Shown: positions 1-10,155, numbered from the stretch's first letter. The stretch is DNA of 64,000 bases from JAUZOB01 sp963692465 (GCA_963692465.1 OY829943.1:2108001-2172000), one strand, 5' to 3'. The notes: generated by a model not told the origin, from the sequence alone. Program-made: numbers and translations.

Positions 1-2649
1 ATAACGAGGTAGTGATCCTGTTCCAAGAGGAGCTTCATCTTTTTCATCAATAATACCATCTTTATTTAAATCTTTATATTTGAGATCACCAACCCGGGGA
101 GTACCAAAAGAATAAGATAGCTTGCTATTGGTGATCTCATCCGTAGAATTAAAATAACCATTTCCGTTACTGTAATCAACCAGATAGCCGAATTTCTGTC
201 CGTATGAATACCCTTTCGTCCAATTCTGATAAGCATAATCACTCGATTTGAGTGTTGATCCATCATTAATGACTGTATTCTTGGCGAAACTCACAAATCC
301 CCCGACAAAAGCGGTTAAATCCTTATTAATTGCTTTTGTGTAATTTACCGTAAAATCATATCCTTTGTTTTTGAATGATCCGGTATTGGTGTCAGGATAA
401 TTACCGAGTAAGACTCCCTGACTGGTTGGAATGTTAGCAGAAGCATTGATTACCATGTTATCCATCCGTTCTCTAAACACATCAATACTCAAAGAAAGTC
501 CATTGAACAACCCCAGATCAATTCCATAATTTTGTTTTTTTGAAATTTCTGCTTTTATATTGGGATTTCCAACTTGATTTTCATTGGTTATGTACATAAG
601 AGAGCTAATCGCACCTCCTGTGGTCCATGTATCATTATCTTGATATGAAAAACGACCTAGTCCGCATTGATCATTTGCTGTTTTACCATAAGATGCTCTT
701 AATTTTAGATTATTAATCCAATCTACATCTTTCATGAAAGACTCTTGTGAAAGCACCCAAGCTCCTGATACAGCTGGAGTTGTTGTGTACCGACTTCCTC
801 TTGCATATTGATCTGATCCGGAATACCCCACATCCAACTTGAGCAAATATTTTTGATTATACTCATAGGTACCTTCTATTCCTGAACTTAGACGATGATA
901 GGGGAGGAGTTCTGGAGAGCCAGTATCAACAGTAGAAAGACTTTGATAAAACATATAAGCCAGTCCTGTAACATGACTTAATCCGAAATCTCTCACATAA
1001 CTCACGAGTGGTTTATAGGTCAAATTATAGTAGTATGAAGACGCTTTAGTATAAGCAAGTGTCGAATTCGTATCCGTTCCCTTTGGAATAAAAGTAAGTG
1101 TATCTGTATCACTTGATCTAACCCAGCGTTCGTAATTCTGCGTCGTGTACATATGTCCAACAGCATTAGTCTGATAGGCTACCTCTCCTGATGCCTTCAG
1201 CCCTTCTGTCAGAAAACTCATATCCAGATCCAATCCGAAATGAGCATAAACATTTACTACTGTATGCCTCGTAAAACCATCACGATTTAAGATCCCATAA
1301 GTAGGAGAACCGACAGAATTTGTTGTTATAACCTGATTTCCGGCAGCCTTTCCGGTTGATGCATCAATATATGTTGGAGTTACAGGGCCATAAACCGTTG
1401 AGGGAATATCAAACATGCTGGAATAAATTGCATCAGAGGAAGTTCCACTATTGGGCATTTTTTCTCTTTTAATATTTGCTGCCAGATTAAGATGAGCGCT
1501 TAGATATGAATTGAGTTTCATATTTACATTGGAACGAATATTAGCCCAACTATAATTAAGATTAGAACTGTATGCCGGATGATCAACTTTAAACTGACTC
1601 CCCTGATGCATTACATTGACATCCGTGAAATACTGTATCCGTTCATTTCCTCCTTGCAAATCAACATTTACACGTTGCATTTGGGCATATTTTTTCATAA
1701 ATAGATCATACCAGTTCGTATTCGGGTACAAACTTCGATTAGTTCCTGATTTATAATTGGCAATTTGATCATCACTATAAAAATAATTTAGCCCTTTCCC
1801 ATCATTATTGGCAGCTTCATTCCGCAAAGTGGCATATTCAGATGAATTAATAAAAGTTGGCGTTGTAGTAACTTGTTGGAGAGATTCATCTACACGAACG
1901 TTTACCTTCAAATCACCTTGTTGACCTTTTTTTGTCGTAATAACAAGAACTCCGTTTGCTCCCTGAATTCCATAAATTGCTTCTGTTGAGGCATCCTTCA
2001 ACAGGGTAACCGATTCGATTTCCGCTGGAGAGATATATTCCAGAGACTGACTACTCTTATATGAAGTTGGAATGCCGTCAATCACTACAAGCGGTCCGTT
2101 TGCTCTGTTTGCTGAAAGACCCCGAACATATAGATCGGTAGTGGCACGGGATAATTCCGAACCCGACTCCTGTGTAATGAGTCCAGGAAGACGTCCGTCA
2201 AAAGTCATTGAAAGATTAGCTACAGGAGACTTTTTTAGCTCTTCACCGCTTACAGTTGATACGGCTCCTGAAATTTCACTGCGTCGTTGAGATGAATACC
2301 CTAATTGAATCACCTCGTCCGGATTACTAACGTCTGGTTTAAGACTAACATCAAGTTGACTCTTGTTTTCTATAGATACCGTCTTATTTACATATCCAAT
2401 AAAAGCGAACTTTAAATGTTTACTTCCATCATTAACAACAATAGAATATTCACCCTTTTCGTCAGTAAAGATACGATTCTTGCCATTTTCAGAATTCACT
2501 ACGACTCCAGTCAGTGGCTTTCCATACTCATCATGTACAGTGCCTTTAATATAAGGAGCCTGAGTTTGTGCACTAAGCGTTGTTCCTAAAAAAACAGTAA
2601 ATAATAACGCTAGCAGCAATGATATTTTGATAGTTATTTTATGTGTCAT
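1..2649 (-). CDS. SusC-like TonB-dependent outer-membrane receptor, partial (C-terminus off the left edge)
   Basis: The minus frame is open from the ATG at 2649 to base 1, giving 883 codons without a stop; the rest lies outside the window. The protein starts with a signal peptide of about 27 residues ending near SAQ. A carboxypeptidase-regulatory-like beta domain follows (about 32-115), then the segment VIQLGYSSQRR at the TonB-box position and a plug domain (about 120-230) containing DGRLPGL and GIQGANGVLVITT, both typical of the SusC/RagA family. The in-window end has an EF-hand-like loop (DLNKDGIIDEKD) typical of late SusC sequence. Unlike the SusC upstream it has no STN signalling domain, so it probably does not talk to FecR. 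SusC proteins import bound nutrients through the outer membrane with a SusD lipoprotein. It follows susD by 36 bp and should be co-transcribed. Substrate unknown. Confidence 0.93.
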   Translation of the reverse strand, partial: MTHKITIKISLLLALLFTVFLGTTLSAQTQAPYIKGTVHDEYGKPLTGVVVNSENGKNRIFTDEKGEYSIVVNDGSKHLKFAFIGYVNKTVSIENKSQLDVSLKPDVSNPDEVIQLGYSSQRRSEISGAVSTVSGEELKKSPVANLSMTFDGRLPGLITQESGSELSRATTDLYVRGLSANRANGPLVVIDGIPTSYKSSQSLEYISPAEIESVTLLKDASTEAIYGIQGANGVLVITTKKGQQGDLKVNVRVDESLQQVTTTPTFINSSEYATLRNEAANNDGKGLNYFYSDDQIANYKSGTNRSLYPNTNWYDLFMKKYAQMQRVNVDLQGGNERIQYFTDVNVMHQGSQFKVDHPAYSSNLNYSWANIRSNVNMKLNSYLSAHLNLAANIKREKMPNSGTSSDAIYSSMFDIPSTVYGPVTPTYIDASTGKAAGNQVITTNSVGSPTYGILNRDGFTRHTVVNVYAHFGLDLDMSFLTEGLKASGEVAYQTNAVGHMYTTQNYERWVRSSDTDTLTFIPKGTDTNSTLAYTKASSYYYNLTYKPLVSYVRDFGLSHVTGLAYMFYQSLSTVDTGSPELLPYHRLSSGIEGTYEYNQKYLLKLDVGYSGSDQYARGSRYTTTPAVSGAWVLSQESFMKDVDWINNLKLRASYGKTANDQCGLGRFSYQDNDTWTTGGAISSLMYITNENQVGNPNIKAEISKKQNYGIDLGLFNGLSLSIDVFRERMDNMVINASANIPTSQGVLLGNYPDTNTGSFKNKGYDFTVNYTKAINKDLTAFVGGFVSFAKNTVINDGSTLKSSDYAYQNWTKGYSYGQKFGYLVDYSNGNGYFNSTDEITNSKLSYSFGTPRVGDLKYKDLNKDGIIDEKDEAPLGTGSLPRY

Positions 2650-2685
2650 ATTTTTAACCTTTTAACAAATTAAAACTCCTTACTG

Positions 2686-4584
2686 TCACCAACCAGGATT
2701 CTGCCAATTCTCTCCGGTCAGAGTTTTCATTCTATTCTCCTCGTTAAGTGAAATAGGGCACCAGAGATATTTGTTGGTATAACAAGCTCGTGGTAACGCA
2801 CGTACAGGCCGACGCATATAGGTGTATTGATTATTCCCAATTCTTGTAATTTCCATTGCTGTGACCCATTTGTCGGTACTGGAAAGGTCTCCTGTTGGAC
2901 TAGTCCAACGACGTACATCAAAATATCGATCCTCTTCCATGCATAGTTCCACTCTCCGTTCATGCCGAACCCGAAGAATAAGGTCACTCTGCGACAATCC
3001 GGTAGGAATATCAGGCATCCCGACTCGTTCTCTGATCTCATTAACAGCATTTCTAGCCTCATCTAAATGATTCGCTTCTGCTGCAGCCTCTGCAAAATTT
3101 AGGATTATCTCTCCCAAACGAAAATCTTTGAAGTTCGCACCAAGAGTATTTTGATCAGCTCCTGAAGTCGGGTGTAAAAACTTCCGTTCATAGTAGCCGG
3201 TTCGGGTTGCAGTTCTACTTGATCTATCAATTCCTGTCTGTGGTTCCCCCGTATACGTTGCAATAACTCGAACTCGATTTCCCTTTTTTGCAGGATAATT
3301 TTCATAGGAAGAAGGAGTTTCATCAAAAGACCATGCTGCTTTTCTTTTTGATCCATTGTAATAGATATCTGCATAAAAACGAGGATCTCTGTTTATGTAA
3401 GGATTATTCGGATCATACAATGTGTTTTGGTGATTATAATTAGGCTGCGTATGTTTTTCATCCAAATAAGGATTCGCCAAATTAAGAATCGGTTGGCCAT
3501 CTGTTGTTTCAAACGCATCCACTAATTCCTGAGTAGGGCAGGTTCCTGTTTTATATCCCCCTTGTGCTCCAATGCCATCAAGAAACCATGTTTGTCCTTG
3601 GTTTGAATTGGTTTGATAGATCGTTTCTTTATCTATTACAGTTGCAGAATATCCCATGCTATTAGTGAAATATTCATTATAAAGAGCAGCATAGGCATTC
3701 GGGAGATATGCAGACGTAGCGGAATAAGTTGCCGGGAAATTCACATTCTTATAAAGCGCATATCCCTTTGCACGAAGAGTATCCAAAGCGTTCTTATTGA
3801 CAGTATAGGCTTCTTCCCAATAATTATTGTTTTTATTATAAAGCGGACTTGCAGCATAAAGAATCATTCTTGATTTCAATGCGGAAGCTAGCGCCTTACT
3901 AACACGGGCAGATTCACCATTGGTTATTCTCCAAGGTAGTTCAAGGTCATTTACCTTTAATGCAGAATCGCAATCAGACATAATAAATTTAACCACGTCG
4001 TAATAACTAGATCTTTTGATTTTAGAGTAATCATCCGTCAATGTATAAGCTGTCGTTTCAATCGGTAGTGGGCATCCAAACCATTTTAGTAATTCAGAAT
4101 AATAATAAGCCCGAAGCAAATGTGCTTCTGCAGTCCACCGATGCCGATCGCTTTCACTTCTTACAGTGGCCGTACCTATTCGGTTCAAAAAGATCGTACA
4201 ATTATGGATGGAGTTCCAATCGTAATCCCAATAGTCAGCGTCTTCATTAACCAGTTTGGCATCAATTATTGGATGGTCACTTGAAGAAGCATTTCCGTTA
4301 TACATTCTTCCGGACATAAGTGATGGCTCTGCTTCAGCGTCTGCATCCCACGCATCATCGCTAATTTCAACAGGACCTCTCATCCAAAAATAATAAAGCA
4401 TTCCTTTTGTAGGTAAATTAGTATAGCAAGAGTTAAGGAACGCTGCAACTTTGTCATTATCAGAGAAAATATCATTCATTGAGATCCTGCCATCGGGTGA
4501 GATATTCAGCTCATCAGAACAAGAATTCAAAGACAGAGCAGACACCACAAATGACAATGCAATAAAAATATATTTAATATTCAT
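2686..4584 (-). CDS. RagB/SusD family nutrient-binding outer-membrane lipoprotein
   Basis: The 632-residue product has a lipoprotein signal peptide with lipobox SLNSC (Cys22), so it should be anchored in the outer membrane facing outwards. The body shows the SusD pattern: an alpha-helical TPR-like N-terminal half including AEAHLLRAYYYSELLKWFG, and a C-terminal part with FRLGEIILNFAEAAAEANHLDEA, NEIRERVGMP and RHERRVELCMEEDRYFDVRRW (quoted in short pieces). SusD proteins bind glycans or other nutrients over the matching SusC channel. The gene lies 21 bp after the STN-containing SusC and 36 bp before a second SusC, so its natural partner is the upstream one. There is no carbohydrate-active enzyme in the visible part of the locus, so the substrate cannot be deduced. 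Confidence 0.95.
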   Translation of the reverse strand: MNIKYIFIALSFVVSALSLNSCSDELNISPDGRISMNDIFSDNDKVAAFLNSCYTNLPTKGMLYYFWMRGPVEISDDAWDADAEAEPSLMSGRMYNGNASSSDHPIIDAKLVNEDADYWDYDWNSIHNCTIFLNRIGTATVRSESDRHRWTAEAHLLRAYYYSELLKWFGCPLPIETTAYTLTDDYSKIKRSSYYDVVKFIMSDCDSALKVNDLELPWRITNGESARVSKALASALKSRMILYAASPLYNKNNNYWEEAYTVNKNALDTLRAKGYALYKNVNFPATYSATSAYLPNAYAALYNEYFTNSMGYSATVIDKETIYQTNSNQGQTWFLDGIGAQGGYKTGTCPTQELVDAFETTDGQPILNLANPYLDEKHTQPNYNHQNTLYDPNNPYINRDPRFYADIYYNGSKRKAAWSFDETPSSYENYPAKKGNRVRVIATYTGEPQTGIDRSSRTATRTGYYERKFLHPTSGADQNTLGANFKDFRLGEIILNFAEAAAEANHLDEARNAVNEIRERVGMPDIPTGLSQSDLILRVRHERRVELCMEEDRYFDVRRWTSPTGDLSSTDKWVTAMEITRIGNNQYTYMRRPVRALPRACYTNKYLWCPISLNEENRMKTLTGENWQNPGW

Positions 4585-4605
4585 AGCTTCGTTTCTTTCT
4601 TTAAT

Positions 4606-7600
4606 TTAAAAAGTAACATTCAAACCGAAATTCACCATTTTATTGATAGGATAACCATTTGGATTAGTCTGTTCCGGATCAATATTCCCTATTCTCAAAT
4701 GATCCCATAAGCAAAGGTTTTGTCCTCCAATAGTAATTCTCAATTTACTAATACCTATAGCTTTTAAGGCATTTTTAGGAAGGGTATAGCCCAATTCAAG
4801 GTTTCTCAGACGAATATAGCTGCAGTTCATAATAAAGAAGTCATTCGATTCCTGATTGGTATTTGCCTGGGTACTCAATGCAGGGTACGTAATCTTTTCT
4901 CCTTTTACATACCGTTCCAAAGTCCATGCGTTACAATGATAGTCATAATAGGTGCCTTGTTTTATCGTCTCATAAATTCCATAGCCATTTCCACTAGAAC
5001 TAAGAGTATAATCTCTGGAATATTTACTAACTCCCTGGAAGAAGATTGTAAAATCAAAAGCACAATAATTCACTCCCAAGGTAATTCCATAATTTATCCT
5101 TGGAATAGCAGAGTAACCAATCGCAACTTTATCCTTTTCATCAATAACTCCATCTTTATTTACGTCAACATATTTAAAATCTCCAACGCGCGGAGTTCCA
5201 AAGGCATAAGTTAATCCACTGTTTTTTATTTCCTCTGCAGAGGTCCAGTATCCACCATGATCTTTCCAGTCAATTTCATAACCAAAATTCTGACCGATAG
5301 AATACCCTGTTGTATATGTAGCAGAGCCAGATGTATTTGTCGGATATGTGACAGCATAAGAAGATCCCCGATATACCTGATCTGCATTTATTACTTTGTT
5401 ATGATTGTAGCTGTAATTCCCTTTAATCATAAAAGATAGATCTTTGGAGATAGACTTGTTGTAAGTTAATTCAGCTTCGTAACCATGATTATTGACTACG
5501 CCAATATTCATCAGCGGAATATTTGAAAGAAAAACTCCCTGGAGGGTAGGAAGAGACCAACGATTTAAGAGAACTTGACTTCGATGTTCCTTAAAGAAAT
5601 CAAAAGAACCGCTTAAATTTTTTAGTATTTGAAAATCAATACCAATGTTCTTCTTGTCAGCAATTTCCCACGTTAAGTCTTGATTCCCTAAAAGTCCCTG
5701 AGAAATGTATTTGCCCTTTGTGCTAGTAGTTCCTCCTAAACTATTTAATCCTCCGGAAACTACTGTGTTATTATCCAGATAAATAAAACGACTACTGCTC
5801 TGTGAATCATTACCAACTTTCCCCCATGAACCTCTGATTTTCAAATTTGTTAATACAGGATTGTCTTTCAGAAACTCCTCATTCGTAAGAACCCAACCAG
5901 CAGAAACTGCGGGGAAATACCCGAAACGATGTTTCGGATTAAATTGTTCTGAACCATTGTAGCCCATATCGTACTCGGCGAAGTAACGATTATCGTAATT
6001 GTAAGAAATACGGCTGGCAATCCCCAGTAGATTGTAAGGGATGAGGGCAGAACTAATTCCGCTTGCTATTTCCCAATTATCTCTTTGTCCTAAGATCATT
6101 CCACTTACCTCGTGTTTCCCAAATTTTCGATTATAATTAATGGATCCTTGTAAGTTGATTCTATAGTTTGAACTTTCCGTTTTACTCAGCGAAAGTAGTT
6201 TTTCTGCAATACCACCAATCTGAGAATAAGTTAGTTCATCTGTATTATAATTGACATTAGCAGAATAAAGTAGTTCTGCTTTAGATCCAGTTGTTTCTGT
6301 ATTCGCCTGTGAATCAAAGGAAACCATTCCCTTTATATTCAGTCCAGGAGTAACGGCCTGACTTAAATCCCATGTTAATCCAAGAGATGAATTTAGATTT
6401 GAACGGACATAGTTGCAGTATCCACGCCGATTCATAATTTCAAAGGCAGATCGATCCAGATAGGTTGGGTCAATGGCCTTCCCTGCTGCTACCCCAAAAC
6501 CTGCAATAGTAGTAGGACCTGGTGTAATCGGAAGAACTGATTTAGCCTGATAAAAAAGATCTCCCATCATCCAGCCGGTATCTCCTCCGTATATATCTGC
6601 ATTCGGCATATTAACCTGCTCAATATAACTTCCCAGATTAATCAATGCAGAAAGTGATTTTGTAATCTGATAGTCTAAGTTCGAACGGAAAGAAAAACGA
6701 TCCATCTTGGCGGCCGGATCATATCCTAATTGAGATTTAGATTCAGTATTCAGATTTCCTCCCTGATGTAAATATCCGGCATCAACAAAATATTTAACTT
6801 TTTGAGTTCCTCCTGATATATTCAGATTAATTCGCGTTTGAGGTGTATAACGACGGATATACTTTCGATAGTAATCGTTGTCGCAATACATATATTTTCT
6901 AATTTTTGCCTGAGAGGCATAATCAGCAGACGTAGGATCCAGACCTGCAAGTGGATTCTTATATTTAGCAATGACTGCATCACTAAATGGAGTGGTTAAA
7001 CCATCATTTAGCGAAGCCTCATTTCTCAGATTCATATAATCCACGGAATGAAGAAATGTAGGCTCGCGGGTAAACGTAGTAAAACTTTGTTCGGCGTTCA
7101 GGTTTAATTGCGCTTTACCCTCTACTCCTCGTTTTGTGGTAATCAAAATTACTCCGTTAGCACCACGCACGCCGAATACCGCAGTCGCGGAAGCATCTTT
7201 TAATACCGAAACACTCTCAACCTCATTGGCATCAAGGGTCCGAATATTATCCCGTTCAACCCCATCAATAAGGACTAATGGATTTTTCCCATTCAATGTG
7301 GCAGCTCCACGAAGATATAAAGTGGCATCGTCAACACCAGGTTGATCGCCACCAGTTTCCAAAGAAGTCAATCCAGACAACCGGCCTGCTAATGCGCCTG
7401 CCAAACTTGCCGAAGAACTTTGCATTAACTCATTCGAACCGACCGTATTTATAGCTCCAGTTACGGCTACCTTTTTCTGTGATCCATAGGCAACTACAAC
7501 AACTTCCTCTAACCCAGTGCCTTCTGTTTCCATGATAGTATTAATAACAGAATGACCGTTAACCTTGACTTCTCGTTTCTTTGTTCCGATAAAAGAGAAA

Positions 7601-8193
7601 ACCAAAGTTGCATTCGGTGGAATGTCAGATAAGCTGTATCTTCCGTCAGCATCTGTTACCGTTCCGTTGTTTGTCCCTTTTACAGAAACGGTTACCCCAG
7701 GCATAGAAACGCCTGTTTTATCGGTTACCAAACCGGTAACTTTCTCTTTTACTGGGGGGGCAGGTGGAAGAATGACTATCGGCTTTGCCTCCTGTTTCAC
7801 CACTTGTGTTATCTCCGGCTTTGCTTTGACACGGTGAGTGTTTATTATAATGTATTGATCAACAATTTTATATCCTAAATTCGTATTGGACAGGATATGA
7901 TCAAGTATGCTTTCGATCGATTGACCTCTTGCGTTCAGGTTAACTCTGATACGTTGGTCCACTTCATTCTCTTTGTAATAGAAATAGAAATTGGACTTCT
8001 CCTGAATTTTTTTGAAAGCATCAGTGAGTTTAGTGTTATGTATGCTAATGCTGATTTTAGCGCGCTGTGAGAATACATCAGCGGCCGTGGACGTTAACGT
8101 AAAAACCAGCAAAAACATTGTGATTAGTCTCATAATGAAGAATAACTTTCTCCATTCTCGAAAGAGAATGAAGAGATTCCTGAATTTTTTCAT
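4606..8193 (-). CDS. SusC-like TonB-dependent receptor with N-terminal STN signalling domain
   Basis: This 1195-residue product is longer than an average SusC because of an extra signalling domain. Order: a basic N-terminus and signal segment (about 21-42), an STN (secretin/TonB short N-terminal) domain (about 45-115), a Pro-rich linker, a carboxypeptidase-regulatory-like domain (about 150-235), a TonB-box-like EEVVVVAYGSQKK, the plug with VFGVRGANGVILITT, and a 22-strand-type barrel ending in the aromatic-rich VNFGLNVTF. By family knowledge the STN domain contacts the periplasmic part of a FecR anti-sigma factor, and fecR and an ECF sigma gene lie just upstream. The receptor should therefore both import its ligand and report ligand binding to the sigma factor. 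A later ATG at 8133 would give a more conventional signal peptide. A stem-loop lies upstream at 8278-8308. Confidence 0.95.
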   Translation of the reverse strand: MKKFRNLFILFREWRKLFFIMRLITMFLLVFTLTSTAADVFSQRAKISISIHNTKLTDAFKKIQEKSNFYFYYKENEVDQRIRVNLNARGQSIESILDHILSNTNLGYKIVDQYIIINTHRVKAKPEITQVVKQEAKPIVILPPAPPVKEKVTGLVTDKTGVSMPGVTVSVKGTNNGTVTDADGRYSLSDIPPNATLVFSFIGTKKREVKVNGHSVINTIMETEGTGLEEVVVVAYGSQKKVAVTGAINTVGSNELMQSSSASLAGALAGRLSGLTSLETGGDQPGVDDATLYLRGAATLNGKNPLVLIDGVERDNIRTLDANEVESVSVLKDASATAVFGVRGANGVILITTKRGVEGKAQLNLNAEQSFTTFTREPTFLHSVDYMNLRNEASLNDGLTTPFSDAVIAKYKNPLAGLDPTSADYASQAKIRKYMYCDNDYYRKYIRRYTPQTRINLNISGGTQKVKYFVDAGYLHQGGNLNTESKSQLGYDPAAKMDRFSFRSNLDYQITKSLSALINLGSYIEQVNMPNADIYGGDTGWMMGDLFYQAKSVLPITPGPTTIAGFGVAAGKAIDPTYLDRSAFEIMNRRGYCNYVRSNLNSSLGLTWDLSQAVTPGLNIKGMVSFDSQANTETTGSKAELLYSANVNYNTDELTYSQIGGIAEKLLSLSKTESSNYRINLQGSINYNRKFGKHEVSGMILGQRDNWEIASGISSALIPYNLLGIASRISYNYDNRYFAEYDMGYNGSEQFNPKHRFGYFPAVSAGWVLTNEEFLKDNPVLTNLKIRGSWGKVGNDSQSSSRFIYLDNNTVVSGGLNSLGGTTSTKGKYISQGLLGNQDLTWEIADKKNIGIDFQILKNLSGSFDFFKEHRSQVLLNRWSLPTLQGVFLSNIPLMNIGVVNNHGYEAELTYNKSISKDLSFMIKGNYSYNHNKVINADQVYRGSSYAVTYPTNTSGSATYTTGYSIGQNFGYEIDWKDHGGYWTSAEEIKNSGLTYAFGTPRVGDFKYVDVNKDGVIDEKDKVAIGYSAIPRINYGITLGVNYCAFDFTIFFQGVSKYSRDYTLSSSGNGYGIYETIKQGTYYDYHCNAWTLERYVKGEKITYPALSTQANTNQESNDFFIMNCSYIRLRNLELGYTLPKNALKAIGISKLRITIGGQNLCLWDHLRIGNIDPEQTNPNGYPINKMVNFGLNVTF

Positions 8194-8277
8194 AAATTTG
8201 ATAGGTTTTACTGTTTATTTTGCCTTTTGGCGAAGGCTGTTTACTTTAAAACACAACAAAGATCAAGTTTCGTTATT

Positions 8278-8308
8278 GACCGGTAAATGCTTGGCGTGTT
8301 TACCGGTC
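8278..8308 (-). other. Stem-loop between fecR and susC
   Basis: GACCGGTAAA and TTTACCGGTC form a perfect 10-bp stem around an 11-nt loop, 85 bp upstream of the susC start and 37 bp downstream of fecR. In the transcribed (minus) direction it is followed by AATAACG, not a T-run, so it does not look like an efficient intrinsic terminator on that strand. A role in partial termination, RNA processing or protection of the highly expressed susC message is inference. A smaller hairpin (GCCTT/AAGGC, 8222-8237) lies nearer the susC start. Confidence 0.6.
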
Positions 8309-8345
8309 TTTGTTTAGGTGAATGTTCGTTCCATTTTTAGTTTTA

Positions 8346-9317
8346 TTATTTCGTTAGTAATATTTCCTGTTGTCCGTTTTGTTGAATGATTTGATAATTA
8401 ATTCTGCTTTCAAGCAAATGAATACTTTCTAAAACGAGAGTAATCGGCTTGTTTCTCACTGCAGCACATGAAAGATGAAGATTCCGTATCTCCGGATCAC
8501 GAATTGTAACCTTGACATTATACCAATACCCCAGTCTCTGGGCAATCTCTGTAATTGTAGCATTTTGAAAGGTAAGCAATCCCTGTCTCCACGAAGAGAG
8601 TAACTTTGCATTTACCGGAGCAATCGACAGATTATTATTCGTTTCATTAAAAGATGCACTATGGTTTGGGGTAAGTTTGTGCTGAACCGTCTTAGTTTTA
8701 TTAAATAGTTCAACACTTCCCTCTGAAAGAATAGTCTGGACAGAATGAGATCCTGGGTAAGCGACTACGTTAAATTGTGTGCCGGTAACCTTGATATTAA
8801 GATCGGAGGCTTTAACAATAAATGGCTTGGCCTTATTTTTCTTGACTTGAAAATAGCCTTCTCCGGAAAGTAAGACTTCTCGTTGCTTTTGATCGTACAG
8901 CGAGTTATAACGAAGGGTAGATCCTGAATTTAACCACACCAAACTCCCGTCCGGCATTTCTACTTTTAAAATATTTCCCGGAGAACAATAAACCCTATAA
9001 TTTTTAACGGATGGTTTAAAAATGGGAGCTATAACGTATCCGATTCCCATTAAAAGAACTAATACGGCTGCATATCTTAACCCTTGTTTAATTATATGGC
9101 GAATTTTTGATCGCTGTATTTTCCCCTTTATTCGTTCTAGTTCTTCTTCAACATTAATTGAAGGATCTTCCTGCCGACTTAAAGCCCACAGATTTTTGAG
9201 CCGGATGAGATATTGTTTATTCTCATCATGCTGATTAATCCATTTTTCAATGACAGCAACCTCTTTGGGATCGCTCAGCGTTCCTTTGACGTATTCGATT
9301 AGCTGTTCTTTCTCCAT
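8346..9317 (-). CDS. FecR-family anti-sigma factor
   Basis: The 323-residue protein has the Bacteroidetes FecR layout. The cytoplasmic N-terminal part (about 1-80) should bind the ECF sigma factor. One membrane segment follows (about 82-100, YAAVLVLLMGIGYVIAPIF). The periplasmic FecR domain (about 115-215) contains MPDGSLVWLNSGSTLRYN and LSGEGYFQVKKN. The C-terminal DUF4974-type domain (about 250-320) contains LTFQNATITEIAQRLGYWYN, which resembles STN domains. By family knowledge it relays the ligand-bound state of the STN-containing SusC to the sigma factor, acting as anti-sigma or as a required activator. It lies 180 bp downstream of the sigma gene in the same direction, an unusually wide gap that could hold its own promoter. 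Confidence 0.94.
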   Translation of the reverse strand: MEKEQLIEYVKGTLSDPKEVAVIEKWINQHDENKQYLIRLKNLWALSRQEDPSINVEEELERIKGKIQRSKIRHIIKQGLRYAAVLVLLMGIGYVIAPIFKPSVKNYRVYCSPGNILKVEMPDGSLVWLNSGSTLRYNSLYDQKQREVLLSGEGYFQVKKNKAKPFIVKASDLNIKVTGTQFNVVAYPGSHSVQTILSEGSVELFNKTKTVQHKLTPNHSASFNETNNNLSIAPVNAKLLSSWRQGLLTFQNATITEIAQRLGYWYNVKVTIRDPEIRNLHLSCAAVRNKPITLVLESIHLLESRINYQIIQQNGQQEILLTK

Positions 9318-9497
9318 TTTTTATTCTTTTTACAGATATAGAACACTTATTAACACAATCGTCTTAGTCGGACATTGATGTTTTTTTAATGTTTTTTAAC
9401 ACACTATTGAAAATCGCGTGCAAATCAGATAATTAACTAATAGAAAAAACAAAATATGGTTTTGCGGGGAGAGCCTCTGTTTAAAGCTGAATGAAGA

Positions 9498-10091
9498 TTA
9501 CAAGAATAACCAAAAAGGGAGGTAATCTTTTAATGCTGTCCGAAGAGAACGAAGAGCTCTTGCAATATGAGCAGAGACCGTTTTGTCAGATATCTGCATT
9601 TTGGTTGCAATCTCTTTATTGTTAAGTCCTTCTATCCGGCTGTATTTGAATGCGGTCTGGCATTGAGGGGGTAATTCAACAATGGTCCGGTTAATGATTG
9701 TTTGAATCTCGTTAAAGTCAATATCATTAACGCATAGTTTACTAAGGGCTTCGTTGTTGAATTGATAGCTCTGATAATTCTGTTTGACCTTTTTTTCGTA
9801 AAAAGATATTGATTTTAGTTTCCGTAAATAATTAAGGCAATTATTACGGGTGATGACATAGAGAAGAGATTGAAAATTGGTGTCAATCGACAAATCTTTT
9901 CTTTTTTCCCATAAAGAAAGGAAGGTGTCCTGGACCAGATTCTTGGCAACTTCCTGATCAATGACGTATTCTTTGGCAAAGCAGAAAAGAGGCGTATACC
10001 ACTCCCTAAATATTGAATCGAAGGCCTCCGATGAATCAGATCGGAGATCTTCAAGAAGCTTTTCGTCGATGCGATTTGTGTTCTCACTCAT
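9498..10091 (-). CDS. ECF RNA polymerase sigma factor (FecI-like, Bacteroidetes type)
   Basis: The 197-residue product has sigma-70 region 2 (about 24-65, with FDSIFREWYTPLF and QDTFLSLWEKR) and region 4 (about 130-185, with LPPQCQTAF, the helix-turn-helix segment NNKEIATKMQISDKTVSAHI and RSLR). There is no region 1 or 3, as expected for ECF factors. With the FecR protein downstream and the STN-containing SusC it forms a cell-surface signalling cascade, presumably directing transcription of the susC/susD genes at 1-8193. The start ATG at 10091 has no alternative nearby. I could not recognise its promoter; two adjacent inverted repeats lie 65-98 bp upstream. Confidence 0.95.
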   Translation of the reverse strand: MSENTNRIDEKLLEDLRSDSSEAFDSIFREWYTPLFCFAKEYVIDQEVAKNLVQDTFLSLWEKRKDLSIDTNFQSLLYVITRNNCLNYLRKLKSISFYEKKVKQNYQSYQFNNEALSKLCVNDIDFNEIQTIINRTIVELPPQCQTAFKYSRIEGLNNKEIATKMQISDKTVSAHIARALRSLRTALKDYLPFWLFL

Positions 10092-10155
10092 GCGTTAACG
10101 ATTCTAATATTTACTTTTTATTGCCTTTGGGGTACGAAATCATATTTGAATCAGT

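Noticed and set aside
2861..3070. Small ORFs on the plus strand inside susD and susC genes
   Set aside because: Antisense shadows of clear family genes with no start or composition support.
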